A DNA stretch of 64,000 bases from Cellulomonas endophytica (GCF_004123805.1 NZ_RWJX01000009.1:27686-91685); one strand, 5' to 3'. Shown: positions 31,419 through 39,841, numbered from the stretch's first letter. Numbers and translations: made by a program. Notes: generated from the letters alone by a model not told the origin.

Positions 31419-31753
31419 CGCCCCCCGGCGCGGCCGGGGACGCGGTCGCCGTGCCCGAGCCCGTGCCCGAGCCCGTGCCCGAGCCCGTGCCGGGTGCCGA
31501 CCACGACGCGACCGAGGCGGTCAGCGCCGCGATGCGCCGGGCGAAGGTCCGGGCGTCGACGGAGCACACCACCGTGGGCGACGTGCGCCGGCTGCCCGAC
31601 GGACGCGTGTCCATCGCCTGCGCCTGCGGCATGGACCTCGTCAACGGGCCGACCTGGTCCCTCGACGAGCACATCCGGCTCCACCGCGCCGAGGCCCGCT
31701 ACCTCGCCCTCGCCGCCGTGGCCCCGCCCGGCATCCCCCGCCTGGTCCCCTGA
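31415..31753 (+). CDS. Small protein of unknown function coupled to mqo, 112 aa
   Basis: A 112-residue frame whose GTG overlaps the mqo stop by four bases. The N-terminus contains a PEPVPEPVPEPVP stretch from a 12-bp DNA repeat. The rest is helical with TTVGDVRRLPDGRVSIACACGMDLVNGPTWSLDEHIRLHRAE, where the CAC pair and two His could bind a metal. No family recognised. Translational coupling and an uninterrupted frame with normal codon bias support expression. It may be a small partner of Mqo, but nothing shows this. Confidence 0.55.
   Translation: MTPPGAAGDAVAVPEPVPEPVPEPVPGADHDATEAVSAAMRRAKVRASTEHTTVGDVRRLPDGRVSIACACGMDLVNGPTWSLDEHIRLHRAEARYLALAAVAPPGIPRLVP
31451..31498. repeat. 12-bp coding tandem repeat
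   Basis: GTGCCCGAGCCC occurs three times in a row from 31451, followed by a partial copy, encoding the repeated Val-Pro-Glu-Pro of the small gene after mqo. Length is a multiple of three, so copy-number change would keep the frame. Confidence 0.7.
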
Positions 31754-31818
31754 CCGCGGTCCCCCGCCCCCGGTCGTCCCCCTCCGGCCTCGCTGCCTCC
31801 GGTCGCCCCCTCCCGACC

Positions 31819-31872
31819 AGATGCCCGTGCGGACCGCTCGACGAGGACGCGAACCGACCCGAGGAGGCATCT
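31819..31872. repeat. Imperfect palindromic element, copy 1
   Basis: The ends AGATGCC and GGCATCT are inverted repeats. The interior carries CCGCTCGACGAGG and ACCGACCC, both shared with copy 2. It lies 66 bases after the small gene that follows mqo, in non-coding DNA with no other feature in the 285-bp gap. Confidence 0.6.
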
Positions 31873-31934
31873 CGTGCCTGGACAGGCGTCCGGGCGTGGA
31901 CAGGCCGGCGTAGACGTCCTGCCTCTCCTGTCCC

Positions 31935-31994
31935 ACGAGATGCCCCTTCCGGCCGCTCGACGAGGTCCGGGACCGACCCCGAAGGACATCTCGT
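31935..31994. repeat. Imperfect palindromic element, copy 2
   Basis: ACGAGATG and CATCTCGT are perfect inverted ends, about 60 bases apart. The core (CCGCTCGACGAGG, then ACCGACCCCGA) matches copy 1. Between the two copies lie two GGACAGG motifs and one CCTGTCC. The pair looks like a dispersed palindromic repeat (REP/BIME-like) rather than a gene. Confidence 0.6.
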
Positions 31995-32038
31995 CGACCG
32001 GGGGGGGGCGCGACCCGGGCGAGGAGGCCGGGCGGACG

Positions 32039-32320
32039 TCAGGCCGTGGCGCGGGTGGTGGCGGCGATGCGGGCGCGCACCTCGGGGCGGCGCAGGGGCG
32101 GCAGGGTCGGCGGCGGGACGCGCCGGGCGGGCAGGTCCTGCAGCAGGGTCGTCGTCGCCGCCGCGATCGCCGCGACGGCCACGTCCATCGCCTCCCGCGT
32201 CGCGGCGCTCGGCGCGGTGACGCCCGAGACCTTCCGCACGTACTGGAGGGCGGCGGCATGGATCTCCTCCGCCGTCGCCCCGGGCTCGAGACCGCGCAGC
32301 ATCGTGATGTTCCGGCACAT
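32039..32320 (-). CDS. DUF2277 family protein
   Basis: A 93-residue protein beginning MCRNITMLRGLEPGATAEEI and containing QYVRKVSGVTAPS, which define the DUF2277 family, common and uncharacterised in actinobacteria and other phyla. The MCRNI start is diagnostic and fixes the start at ATG 32320; TACCGT lies six bases upstream, so the mRNA is probably leaderless. The C-terminus is Pro/Arg-rich. Small, soluble, no membrane segment. It is apparently monocistronic, with the palindromic repeats beyond its 3' end. Confidence 0.9.
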   Translation of the reverse strand: MCRNITMLRGLEPGATAEEIHAAALQYVRKVSGVTAPSAATREAMDVAVAAIAAATTTLLQDLPARRVPPPTLPPLRRPEVRARIAATTRATA

Positions 32321-32414
32321 GCCGCCACGGTAGGACGCCGCAGCCCCGGGCGGCACCCCTCGCGGGGGCCGGCCGGGGCCGGGGCGGTGCTGTGTACGGC
32401 GGAGCCGTGAGGGC

Positions 32415-33206
32415 TCAGGCCGTGGCGCGGGCGGCGCGCAGGCGCGGCAGGAGCTCGCCCTCGAGGTAGGCGGCGGTGTCCTCCCAGCCCTCCACCGCGT
32501 GGCACGGGACGCCCAGCGCGAGGACGGGGTAGTCGTTGCCGGCCTCGTCGAGACGGTCCCCGACGAAGAGCATCTCCTGCAGGCCGACGCCCGTGAGCTC
32601 CGCCAGCCGGTTCATGCCGTAGGCCTTGTCGATGCCCTTGCGGGTGATGTCGACGGACGTCGAGCCGCCGGAGCGGACCTCGAGGTCGGGCAGCAGCTCG
32701 GCGACGGCCGCGCGCAGGGTGCTCTTCTTCTCGCCCGTGGGGTCCCACGCCGACTTGGCGGCGACGGGGGCCGCCTGGCCGAGGGCCGAGAACGTGATCT
32801 GGCTGCCGCGGTCCTCGAGGATCGGGCCCCAGGTCTCGGACTCCCAGAGCCCGTGCGCCTTCGCCTGCTCCTCGACGGCGCGCAGGGCACGGCTCTTCTC
32901 GTCGTCGGAGAGGTTCTCGGCGTACTGCTGCACCCAGTCGCCGTCGCCGAAGCGCCAGTACTGCGTGCCGCAGGTGGGCATGAGGTGGAGCCGGTCGAAC
33001 GCGTCGGCGGCCTCGGCGGGGAGCCGGTCGACCAGCTGCATGCGGAACTGGCCGAACTGGCCGCCGCTGATGACGCACACCTCGGCCTCCGCGAGCAGCG
33101 CGACGAGCAGGTCGGCCATCCGCGGGTCCAGGGGGCTCTTCGACGGTGCGAGCGTGTCGTCGAGGTCGAACGCGACCAGGCGCGGGGCCGTGGGCTCGGT
33201 GGACAC
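32415..33206 (-). CDS. HAD-IIB family phosphatase
   Basis: A 263-residue HAD-superfamily phosphatase. Motif I is VAFDLDDTLAPSK (Asp14 nucleophile, Asp16), motif II the Ser in CVISGGQF, motif III the Lys region TRKGIDKAYGMNRL and motif IV LFVGDRLDEAGNDY. The IIB cap lies between motifs II and III. Close relatives are phosphomannomutase-like or sugar-phosphate phosphatases, so a hexose phosphate is a plausible substrate. GTG 33206 has GGAGGTG upstream; the frame is open further but lacks a site. It is divergent from the GH92 gene, and the neighbouring GT4 gene strengthens a carbohydrate context. Cytosolic. Confidence 0.88.
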   Translation of the reverse strand: MSTEPTAPRLVAFDLDDTLAPSKSPLDPRMADLLVALLAEAEVCVISGGQFGQFRMQLVDRLPAEAADAFDRLHLMPTCGTQYWRFGDGDWVQQYAENLSDDEKSRALRAVEEQAKAHGLWESETWGPILEDRGSQITFSALGQAAPVAAKSAWDPTGEKKSTLRAAVAELLPDLEVRSGGSTSVDITRKGIDKAYGMNRLAELTGVGLQEMLFVGDRLDEAGNDYPVLALGVPCHAVEGWEDTAAYLEGELLPRLRAARATA

Positions 33207-33519
33207 GGGGCGGGCACCTCCGGGGTCGGGACGGCGACCGCTGCGGCCGCCGGCGCCCGACCCTAGCCTGCGACGCCCACGCCGACGGCCCCCGCCCGGG
33301 GTGACGTGCGTCCCGCCCGCCCCCAGCCCCTGGTCACCGGTGGCCGGCCACCGTACGGTCGTCGCGCCGCAACCTCCTGGACACACGCGGCCCCTACCGT
33401 CTGCCCCTCGGGACGGTGGGCGTCGTCCGGGAGGACGGCCGCCGACGCGGTCCGGCAGCGACGCCCGAACGGCCCGGTGACCCGCGCGGCACCCGCCGCG
33501 ACCGACGGTGGGAGGTGCG
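33207..33519. other. 313-bp divergent intergenic region between HAD phosphatase and GH92 genes
   Basis: No credible gene is seen. It should hold both divergent promoters. ACCGTACGGT is a perfect 10-bp palindrome at 33350-33359, and TAGGGT occurs on the minus strand near 33262. GTTGCGGC-type direct repeats typical of LacI sites are not evident. Confidence 0.4.
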
Positions 33520-35724
33520 GTGCTCGAGGACGTCGACCCCTTCATCGGCACGCAGGCGACCGACCTGCCGGCGCCGCAGGGCCTGGCCGCGACCTGGTGG
33601 TGGCCGAAGCCGCAGGTGGGCAACACGCACCCGGGCGCGACCTACCCCCTCGGCATGGTGTCGGCCTGCGCGTACTCCGGCGGCTACCCCACGGGCTACG
33701 GCCGCTACGAGCTCAGCACCGAGGGCCTGCCGCCGTCCCTCTACGACCGCACCGTGGCCTCGGGCTTCACGCACTTCCAGCAGTCGGGCACCGGCGCGAT
33801 CCGCAAGTACTACAACTACTTCCGCGTCACGCCGATGCTCCAGCCGCTCGACGACCTGGGCCAGCACTGGGAGGTCACCGACGAGGTCGCCGAGCCCGGG
33901 TACTACGCGTGCACCCTCGCCTCCGGCATCCGGTGCGAGATCACGGTCGGCCCCAAGAGCGCCGTGCACCGGTACACGTTCCCCTCCCACCGCGACGCCC
34001 GGGTGGTCGTCGACCTGTCCATGGGCGGGCTCGTCATCCCCTACGGCCGCACCGTCCCCCTGCGCGCGCACCTCGACCTCGTCGGGCCGGGCCAGGCGCA
34101 GGGCGAGATCCGCGTCGAGGGCGCGCCGCTGGCGCTGCACGTGGAGTGCGACGCCCACCCGTGGCGCCAGATGCTCTGGTACGACCGCCGCCTCATGCCC
34201 GGCGGCACGCGCCTGGACTTCGACCGCATCCGCCCGACGACCCTGCGCACCTTCGGGTTCATGTGGGCCGGCCCGTCCGAGCCGGGGCAGACCGTCGAGC
34301 TGCGGTTCGGCTTCTCCCTGCGCGGGGTGGAGCAGGCCCGCGCGAACCTCGAGGCGGACGTCGGCGGCGGCGGGTTCGACGAGCGCCGCGCCGCCACGGC
34401 CGCCGTCTGGCGCTCGCACGTGGACGCGGTCCAGGTCGACACGCCGTCGGCCGAGCGCCGCACCGTGCTGTCCACGGCCGTCTACCACTCGCTCATCAAG
34501 CCCTGCCTGGCGCGCGACGAGAGCCCCTTCTGGCCGAGCCCGGGCCCCTACGCCTTCGACCTCGCGACGATGTGGGACGTCTACCGCACGCAGCTGCCCC
34601 TGCTCACGGCGCTGCGCCCCGACGCCGCCGTCGAGCTCGCGACCGCCCTGCTCCACATCGCCGAGGAGGAGGGCAACCTCCCCATCGGCTACCGCATGGC
34701 GCGCGGGGCCGACCGGTTCTCCCGGCAGGGCAGCGCCCTGTCGCACACGTTCTTCGCCGACCTGTGCGCGCTGAACCTGCCCGGCATGGACTGGGACTGG
34801 GCCCTGGTGCACATGCACAACGACCTGCGCCGCACCTACGGCGAGGACTTCCTGCTCCGCGGGCGGGCGCACCCCATCAGCCACACCCTCGACCTCGCCT
34901 TCGGCTACTGGTGCAGCGCACGGATCGCGGCACACGTGGGCGACCGCGCGCTCGTCGACCAGTTCGTCCCCCTCGCCGAGCGCTGGCGCAACGCCTACGA
35001 CCCGTCGACGGGCCTCCTGCGCGACTCGGAGTTCTACGAGGGCGGCCGCTGGAACTACTCCTTCCGCCTCCAGCACGACATGGCCGCGCGGATCGCGCTG
35101 GCCGGGGGCGACGAGCCCTTCGTCGCCCTGCTCGACCGCTTCTTCGGCTACGGCGCCGACCCCGTCCGGCAGCCCGGGCTGGCGCCGTCGGTCGAGGAGC
35201 TCGCCGACGGCTACGCGCTCGACCGCTTCGAGGGCCTCAACAACGAGCCCGACATGGACGCGCCCTGGGCCTACCAGTACGCCGGCCGGCCGGACCGCAC
35301 GGCGGAGGTCGTCCACGCGGTCCTGCACCAGCAGTTCGGCACCGGCCGCGGCGGCCTGCCGGGCAACGACGACTCCGGCGGCCTGTCCTCCTGGTACGTG
35401 TGGGCCGCGCTCGGGCTGTTCCCCGTGGCCGGGCAGGACCTCGTGCTCCTCAACGCCCCGTCCTACCGGGAGTCGCAGCTCGCGCTCGGCTCGGGCGCGA
35501 CCCTGCGGGTCACGACGGACGGGTTCGTCGAGCCGGAGCCGGACGGTCCCCCGCAGCACGTGCAGCGGATGACGCTCGACGGACGGGCGCTGGACCGCGG
35601 TTGGATCACCACGTCCCAGCTCCACGCCGGTGGGCACCTGCACGTGGAGCTCGGGCCGGAGCCGTCCGGGTGGGCCGTGCGGCAGCGGCCGCCCTCGACG
35701 CCGAGCCCCCTCAGCCCTCGGTAG
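33520..35724 (+). CDS. Glycoside hydrolase family 92 (alpha-mannosidase-like), cytosolic
   Basis: A 734-residue GH92 enzyme. Family features are DVDPFIGTQ at the N-terminus, HPGATYPLGMVSACAYSGGY, GFTHFQQSGTG, FWPSPGPYAFDLATMWDVYRTQLPL, the GLNNEPDMDAPWAYQYAG segment with general acid candidate Glu576, and the hallmark GLPGNDDSGGLSSWYVWAALGLFPV with Asp617/Asp618. GH92 enzymes are calcium-dependent exo-alpha-mannosidases. Unlike most, this one lacks a signal peptide and accessory binding module, so it should act in the cytosol on imported or internal manno-oligosaccharides. GTG 33520 is chosen over 33508 because GGAGG (33511-33515) lies just upstream of it. A GT4 gene follows. Confidence 0.92.
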   Translation: MLEDVDPFIGTQATDLPAPQGLAATWWWPKPQVGNTHPGATYPLGMVSACAYSGGYPTGYGRYELSTEGLPPSLYDRTVASGFTHFQQSGTGAIRKYYNYFRVTPMLQPLDDLGQHWEVTDEVAEPGYYACTLASGIRCEITVGPKSAVHRYTFPSHRDARVVVDLSMGGLVIPYGRTVPLRAHLDLVGPGQAQGEIRVEGAPLALHVECDAHPWRQMLWYDRRLMPGGTRLDFDRIRPTTLRTFGFMWAGPSEPGQTVELRFGFSLRGVEQARANLEADVGGGGFDERRAATAAVWRSHVDAVQVDTPSAERRTVLSTAVYHSLIKPCLARDESPFWPSPGPYAFDLATMWDVYRTQLPLLTALRPDAAVELATALLHIAEEEGNLPIGYRMARGADRFSRQGSALSHTFFADLCALNLPGMDWDWALVHMHNDLRRTYGEDFLLRGRAHPISHTLDLAFGYWCSARIAAHVGDRALVDQFVPLAERWRNAYDPSTGLLRDSEFYEGGRWNYSFRLQHDMAARIALAGGDEPFVALLDRFFGYGADPVRQPGLAPSVEELADGYALDRFEGLNNEPDMDAPWAYQYAGRPDRTAEVVHAVLHQQFGTGRGGLPGNDDSGGLSSWYVWAALGLFPVAGQDLVLLNAPSYRESQLALGSGATLRVTTDGFVEPEPDGPPQHVQRMTLDGRALDRGWITTSQLHAGGHLHVELGPEPSGWAVRQRPPSTPSPLSPR

Positions 35725-35764
35725 GCGCCGGCCACGCGGCCGACGCCCTCCCCGTCCCGCCCCC

Positions 35765-35784
35765 GCCGGCCCTCCCGGGCCGGC
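35765..35784 (+). terminator. Hairpin between GH92 and glycosyltransferase genes
   Basis: GCCGGCCC and GGGCCGGC form an 8-bp stem around TCCC in the 88-bp gap. It may weaken read-through, but both genes could still be one operon. Confidence 0.4.
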
Positions 35785-35812
35785 CTCCCCTCCGACGACC
35801 CCGAGGAGCGCC

Positions 35813-37147
35813 ATGACCACCGCCTCCCCCGCCGCGCGTCGCCCGACCCGCCGCCTCGTCATCGTGGTCCGCGCCGACCCCGTCATCTGCGGCCACTCCG
35901 GCGAGGCCCGCAACCTCGCCGAGGCCGCGCTCGACCGCGGGTTCGACGAGGTCCGCATCGTCACGTGGCCGCTGGACGTGCTCGAGCGCTCCGGCCTGCC
36001 CCTGAAGCCGCTGGACCGCGTCCTGCCCTACCGCGACGGCGTCGTCGTGGAGCGCCCGGCCCCGGTCGGCGACTACAAGGTGCCCGACGGCCGCTGGCTG
36101 GCCGGGCTCACGGGGCGCCTCGTCGAGCTGTTCACCGACGGCGTGCCGACCGTCGCGATGTCGCTGTACCTGAGCCCGCACGCCGTGGCCGTCGCCGACG
36201 CGGCGCGGATCGCCCGGTCGTCGGGCCTGCCCGTCGACCTCGTGACGGTCGCCGAGGCCGTGGGCTCCGACGTCACGAACGTGGTCCGCGCCGCGGTGGC
36301 GCAGGACCGCTTCGGCGCCGCCGCGCACGTGCTGACGGCCTACCTCGAGCACGACGTCGTCCTCGCCGTGTCGCAGTACACGCTCGACCTCGTCGTGCAG
36401 GAGGCCGGGGCCGTGGACGCGCGCCACGGCACGACGTACGCCACGCGGCTGGCCGAGCGGCTCCAGGTGTCCTACCCGGCCGTCGACGTGCGCCCGTACC
36501 TCCACCTCGAGCCGGCGCGCACGGCGGAGGTCCTCGCCTCCCGCGGCCTCGAGCGCGACGGCTACGTGCTGTTCCTCTCCCGCCTCATGCCCGCCAAGGG
36601 CGTCGACGACCTCATCGAGGCGTTCGGCCGCTCGCGGGCGAGCACGGAGGTCGGCCTCGTCATCGCCGGCACGGGGCCGCAGGCGGGCCTCTACCGCGAG
36701 CTGGCGGGCCGCTCCCCCGTCGCGAGCCGGATCCGGTTCCTCGACGACGTCGACGACGAGGAGAAGCGCCACCTCATGGCGGCGTGCGCGGCATTCGCCC
36801 TCCCGACCAAGCCCCTGCCGGAGTTCGTCGAGACGTTCGGCATCGCGCTGACGGAGGTCATGCTCTCCGGCGGCGGCCCGGTCATCACGACGACGACCGG
36901 CGGCGTCGGCGAGGCCGTCGGCGACCACGCCCTCGTCGTGCCCGTGGAGGACCCCGACGCCCTGGCGGCGGCGATCGACCACGCGGTCCTCGGCCTGTCC
37001 GAGGCCGCTCGCGCCGAGCTCTTGACGGACGCGCGCGCCTACGCCGAGCGCTTCGACCGCGCCCCCGTCCTCGACGCCATCCTGCGCCAGGTCGACGCCG
37101 TCGCCGCGCACCGGGCGGCGGTGCGCGCCGGGGAGCTCGTCGGGTGA
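35813..37147 (+). CDS. GT4-family glycosyltransferase
   Basis: A 444-residue retaining glycosyltransferase with a GT-B fold. The N-terminal Rossmann half contains VVRADPVICGHSGEARNLAEAAL; the C-terminal half shows YVLFLSRLMPAKGVDDLIEAF, VIAGTGPQAGLYREL and the nucleotide-sugar binding EFVETFGIALTEVMLSGG with the EX7E glutamates, as in glycogen or phosphatidylinositol mannosyltransferases. Donor and acceptor are not determined. The neighbouring GH92 mannosidase hints at mannose chemistry, possibly synthesis and turnover of a manno-conjugate; this is inference. ATG 35813 has GAGGAG upstream. No signal peptide. A terminator hairpin follows four bases after the stop. Confidence 0.9.
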   Translation: MTTASPAARRPTRRLVIVVRADPVICGHSGEARNLAEAALDRGFDEVRIVTWPLDVLERSGLPLKPLDRVLPYRDGVVVERPAPVGDYKVPDGRWLAGLTGRLVELFTDGVPTVAMSLYLSPHAVAVADAARIARSSGLPVDLVTVAEAVGSDVTNVVRAAVAQDRFGAAAHVLTAYLEHDVVLAVSQYTLDLVVQEAGAVDARHGTTYATRLAERLQVSYPAVDVRPYLHLEPARTAEVLASRGLERDGYVLFLSRLMPAKGVDDLIEAFGRSRASTEVGLVIAGTGPQAGLYRELAGRSPVASRIRFLDDVDDEEKRHLMAACAAFALPTKPLPEFVETFGIALTEVMLSGGGPVITTTTGGVGEAVGDHALVVPVEDPDALAAAIDHAVLGLSEAARAELLTDARAYAERFDRAPVLDAILRQVDAVAAHRAAVRAGELVG

Positions 37148-37150
37148 GCC

Positions 37151-37169
37151 GGCGGCACGACGTGCCGCC
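37151..37169 (+). terminator. Terminator of the glycosyltransferase gene
   Basis: GGCGGCAC and GTGCCGCC form a perfect 8-bp stem with a three-base loop, starting three bases after the stop codon and before the tRNA promoter. Confidence 0.6.
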
Positions 37170-37200
37170 CGGGTGTTCCGGACGGGGGTCCTCGGTGCGG

Positions 37201-37206
37201 TAGAGT
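37201..37206 (+). promoter_or_regulatory. Putative -10 box of the tRNA-Pro gene
   Basis: TAGAGT lies 25 bases before the mature tRNA. A small hairpin (GGCTCC/GGAGCC, 37214-37229) sits between it and the tRNA and may guide 5' processing. The -35 region is weak. Confidence 0.45.
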
Positions 37207-37231
37207 CGTCGGCGGCTCCTGCGGGAGCCGG

Positions 37232-37305
<74 letters not shown>

Positions 37306-37322
37306 CGCTGTCGTCGTCGATC

Positions 37323-37356
37323 AGAGGCCGTCGCACCGTCCGGTGCGGCGGCCTCT
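37323..37356 (+). terminator. Terminator after tRNA-Pro
   Basis: AGAGGCCGTCGCACC and GGTGCGGCGGCCTCT form a 15-bp stem with one G-U pair and a GTCC loop, directly downstream of the tRNA. Confidence 0.8.
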
Positions 37357-37463
37357 GCCGTTCCTGCTGCCGCAGCTGACCCGTCACCACCTCGCGCGTC
37401 GGCTGCCTCACCTCGTGCTCGGAGCACGCGCCCGCCCTGTGCGACGGGGATCCGGCAGCGGCG

Positions 37464-38036
37464 TCAGCAGGCGCAGCAGCAGCGGTGGCCGTCGTGCCCG
37501 TCGGCGCCGCGGCCGTCCGGGGCGCCCCGCCGGTCCACCGGCACGACGGCGGGCACCGGAGGCCGCTCGGGGGCGGTGCCGTCCGCGATCCTCGTCGCGC
37601 GGTCCCGCACGGCCTCGTCCGGGTCCTCGCGCAGCCGCTCGGCGACCTCCCGCGCCCGGTCCGGGCCCAGCGCGGCGAGCGCGTGCAGCCGGACCTGGTG
37701 GTGCTCGAACGGCGAGAGGGCCAGCTCCCGCAGGCGCTCGCGCGCCGGGTCCGCGTCGAGCAGGCCGAGGGCGAGCACGGCCTGCCGCCGGAGCACGCCG
37801 GCGCCGGCGCCGAAGCGCTCGGCCGCGGCCAGCAGCAGCAGGTCGAGGTCCTCGGCGCCCACCCGCAGCTCGGGCCCGTCGATCCCGCAGGTGCCCGCGA
37901 GCAGCCGTTCGTCGAGGTCGATCCGGGCGGCGACGCGGGGGAAGGCACCGGTGTCGACCCGGACGGAGGGGCGGGTGGCGCCCCCGGGCGGCTCGGGGCG
38001 CGGGCGCTCGGGCGGGAGGTACGTGAGGTCGGCCAT
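37464..38036 (-). CDS. HEAT-repeat-like protein with Cys-rich tail, 190 aa
   Basis: A 190-residue protein with an unstructured Pro-rich N-terminus, then about four helical repeats of HEAT type (LRRQAVLALGLLDADPA, LRELALSPFEHHQVRLHALAAL, REVAERLREDPDEAVRDRATRI). The C-terminus is Asp/Gly/His-rich and ends HRCCCAC, four cysteines in five residues. This is unlike any common HEAT protein and suggests metal binding or a disulfide/acylation site. ATG 38036 has GGAG upstream. It follows the metzincin gene by 52 bases on the same strand, so the two are probably an operon. HEAT proteins usually bind other proteins; the protease is a candidate partner. Confidence 0.75.
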   Translation of the reverse strand: MADLTYLPPERPRPEPPGGATRPSVRVDTGAFPRVAARIDLDERLLAGTCGIDGPELRVGAEDLDLLLLAAAERFGAGAGVLRRQAVLALGLLDADPARERLRELALSPFEHHQVRLHALAALGPDRAREVAERLREDPDEAVRDRATRIADGTAPERPPVPAVVPVDRRGAPDGRGADGHDGHRCCCAC

Positions 38037-38088
38037 CGGGGGTCTCCGGTCAGCGGTCGGGCGGGCAGGACGGGCGGGGCGCGGGTGG

Positions 38089-39621
38089 TCAGAGGTGCAC
38101 GACGTAGCCGTGCGGGAACATCAGCCGGTACTGCTCGTAGTCGACCGCGGCCCCGCGCACGCCGCTGCTGCTGCGCATGAGGTTGTCGGTGGTCTCCTGG
38201 TGTGCCAGGCCCAGGTAGTGCCCGACCTCGTGGCCGACGAGCAGCGCGAGCGTCTCGACGTCGAGCCGGGCCGTGCCGGAGCCGTCCGTGTAGCCCGTCT
38301 TCTCCACGGCGACGCCGTCCTTGCGGCCGCCCTTGGTGGCGGGACCGGGGATGTCGCCCGCGTACCCGTTGTAGCCGGCCCAGGCGAAGTCCTGCACCAC
38401 GAAGACGTCGACGTAGTCGTTCGCGCACGACCACGCCTCGAGCATGTCGCGGTACTCGTCCTCGGAGCCGACGGTCGTGTAGCCGCCGGCCTGGGCGGCG
38501 GTGATGAGGCGCCGGTCGACGCCCCGCAGCGTGATGTCCCGGGCCTCGAAGACCTCGCGCATCCGGTCGACGGCGGCGTAGAGGTCGGCGTGCTCCTGGG
38601 CCCCGAACGTGCCGACCTTGATGATGTTCACGCCGTAGGCCAGCAGGGTCCGGGCGGTGATCTCCGCGCGCAGCACCCGCCCGTCGACGGCCGTGGCGGA
38701 CACCGCCAGCGCCAGGTCCTCCTTGCGGTCGTACCGGCCGAAGACGCCGCTGCCCCGAGGCGAGGAGAAGTGGACGCTGCCGCGCCAGGCACCGAGGGCC
38801 GGCACCGTGATCGGCGCCGACCAGGTGAGCGTGCCCGCCTCGACCCGCGTCCCGCCGCCGACGGGGCCGTCCCAGAACTCCCAGGACATCGAGCGGCCCA
38901 TCGCGACCGGCCGCGGGTCGCCGTTGGTGATCGTGATCTCGCACTCCGTCACGAAGGTGTCGCTCTCCGGCCGGTGGTCGCCGCGCAGGCTCCAGCTGCC
39001 CGTGACCCGGGCGCCGGCGGGACCCAGCGCCATCGCCAGCGGGTTCGAGGGCAGGACGAGGACGGTGTGCCGCACGGCCGCCCGGGCGCCGTCGGCACGC
39101 CAGAGCGTCACGTCGAGGCCCGCCGGGCCCACCGGGAGGGTGTGCTCCTCGTCGAGCCGCAGCTCGAGCGTGCCCTCGCGGGCGTCGGCGCGGACCTCCT
39201 GCTCGACGACGAAGGGCTCACCGGCCCAGGTGACCGTGACCGAGGCGAGCACGACCGGCTCCTCGTGGGGGTTGCGGTAGTGCACGACGAGGGTGGCGGG
39301 CGTCCACGACAGCACGGGCTCCGTCGTGACGTCGGTGATGACCAACGGCGTCTCGCCGGGGAGCAGGGCGGCGGCGTGCACGCGGCGGACCTCGTCGAGC
39401 AGCTCCGGCCGGCCCCGCAGCGCCTCCGCCGCGCCGGCCGCCCCGCCGTGCAGGACCTCGACCGCGGCGGGGTCGACGCGCAGGCGCTCGACGAGCACCG
39501 CGGGGTCGACGGCCTCCACGGGCAGCGGGTCGAGCGGCTCGTGGTCGAGGACGGACCACGCCGTGACGGGCCGGACGACGTGGTCGACCGTGCGCAGGAC
39601 GGAGGTCGTGGTACCGGGCAT
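38089..39621 (-). CDS. Metzincin-type zinc metalloprotease, no signal peptide
   Basis: A 510-residue protein. The C-terminal catalytic domain has the extended zinc motif HEVGHYLGLAH (His464, Glu465, His468, His474) and a Met-turn (NLM482), the metzincin signature. Residues 80-340 are beta-rich with repeated strands (PATLVVHYRNPHEEPVVLASVTV, TVPALGAWRGSVHFSS) and look like immunoglobulin- or lectin-like modules, followed by an alpha/beta part (DLYAAVDRMREVFEARDITL). No signal peptide, membrane helix or obvious pro-peptide Cys switch is seen, so secretion is uncertain. ATG 39621 has CGAGGAG upstream. The subfamily is not recognised. It precedes the HEAT-like gene. Confidence 0.85.
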   Translation of the reverse strand: MPGTTTSVLRTVDHVVRPVTAWSVLDHEPLDPLPVEAVDPAVLVERLRVDPAAVEVLHGGAAGAAEALRGRPELLDEVRRVHAAALLPGETPLVITDVTTEPVLSWTPATLVVHYRNPHEEPVVLASVTVTWAGEPFVVEQEVRADAREGTLELRLDEEHTLPVGPAGLDVTLWRADGARAAVRHTVLVLPSNPLAMALGPAGARVTGSWSLRGDHRPESDTFVTECEITITNGDPRPVAMGRSMSWEFWDGPVGGGTRVEAGTLTWSAPITVPALGAWRGSVHFSSPRGSGVFGRYDRKEDLALAVSATAVDGRVLRAEITARTLLAYGVNIIKVGTFGAQEHADLYAAVDRMREVFEARDITLRGVDRRLITAAQAGGYTTVGSEDEYRDMLEAWSCANDYVDVFVVQDFAWAGYNGYAGDIPGPATKGGRKDGVAVEKTGYTDGSGTARLDVETLALLVGHEVGHYLGLAHQETTDNLMRSSSGVRGAAVDYEQYRLMFPHGYVVHL

Positions 39622-39841
39622 CGCCGCTCCTCGGGGGTCGTCCCACCACGTCGCCGGGCGGGTCCGAGGGTGCGGAGCCGACCGCACGCCGCCTGATACC
39701 TGCGCCGATCGGGGCGCGGCGCCGGTGCCCGGCGCGCGAGAGGCCACGTCGTCCTCTACCCCGTCGCCGGTGCGCCCCAGGGAGGGCGTCGCAGAGCTCG
39801 TCCACCACGAGGGCCGCTGACCCGACCCAGGTGCACGCCTC

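Noticed and set aside
31819..31994. Insertion sequence or attachment site
   Set aside because: No transposase or integrase frame lies within or near the repeats, and the nearest tRNA is 5 kb away.
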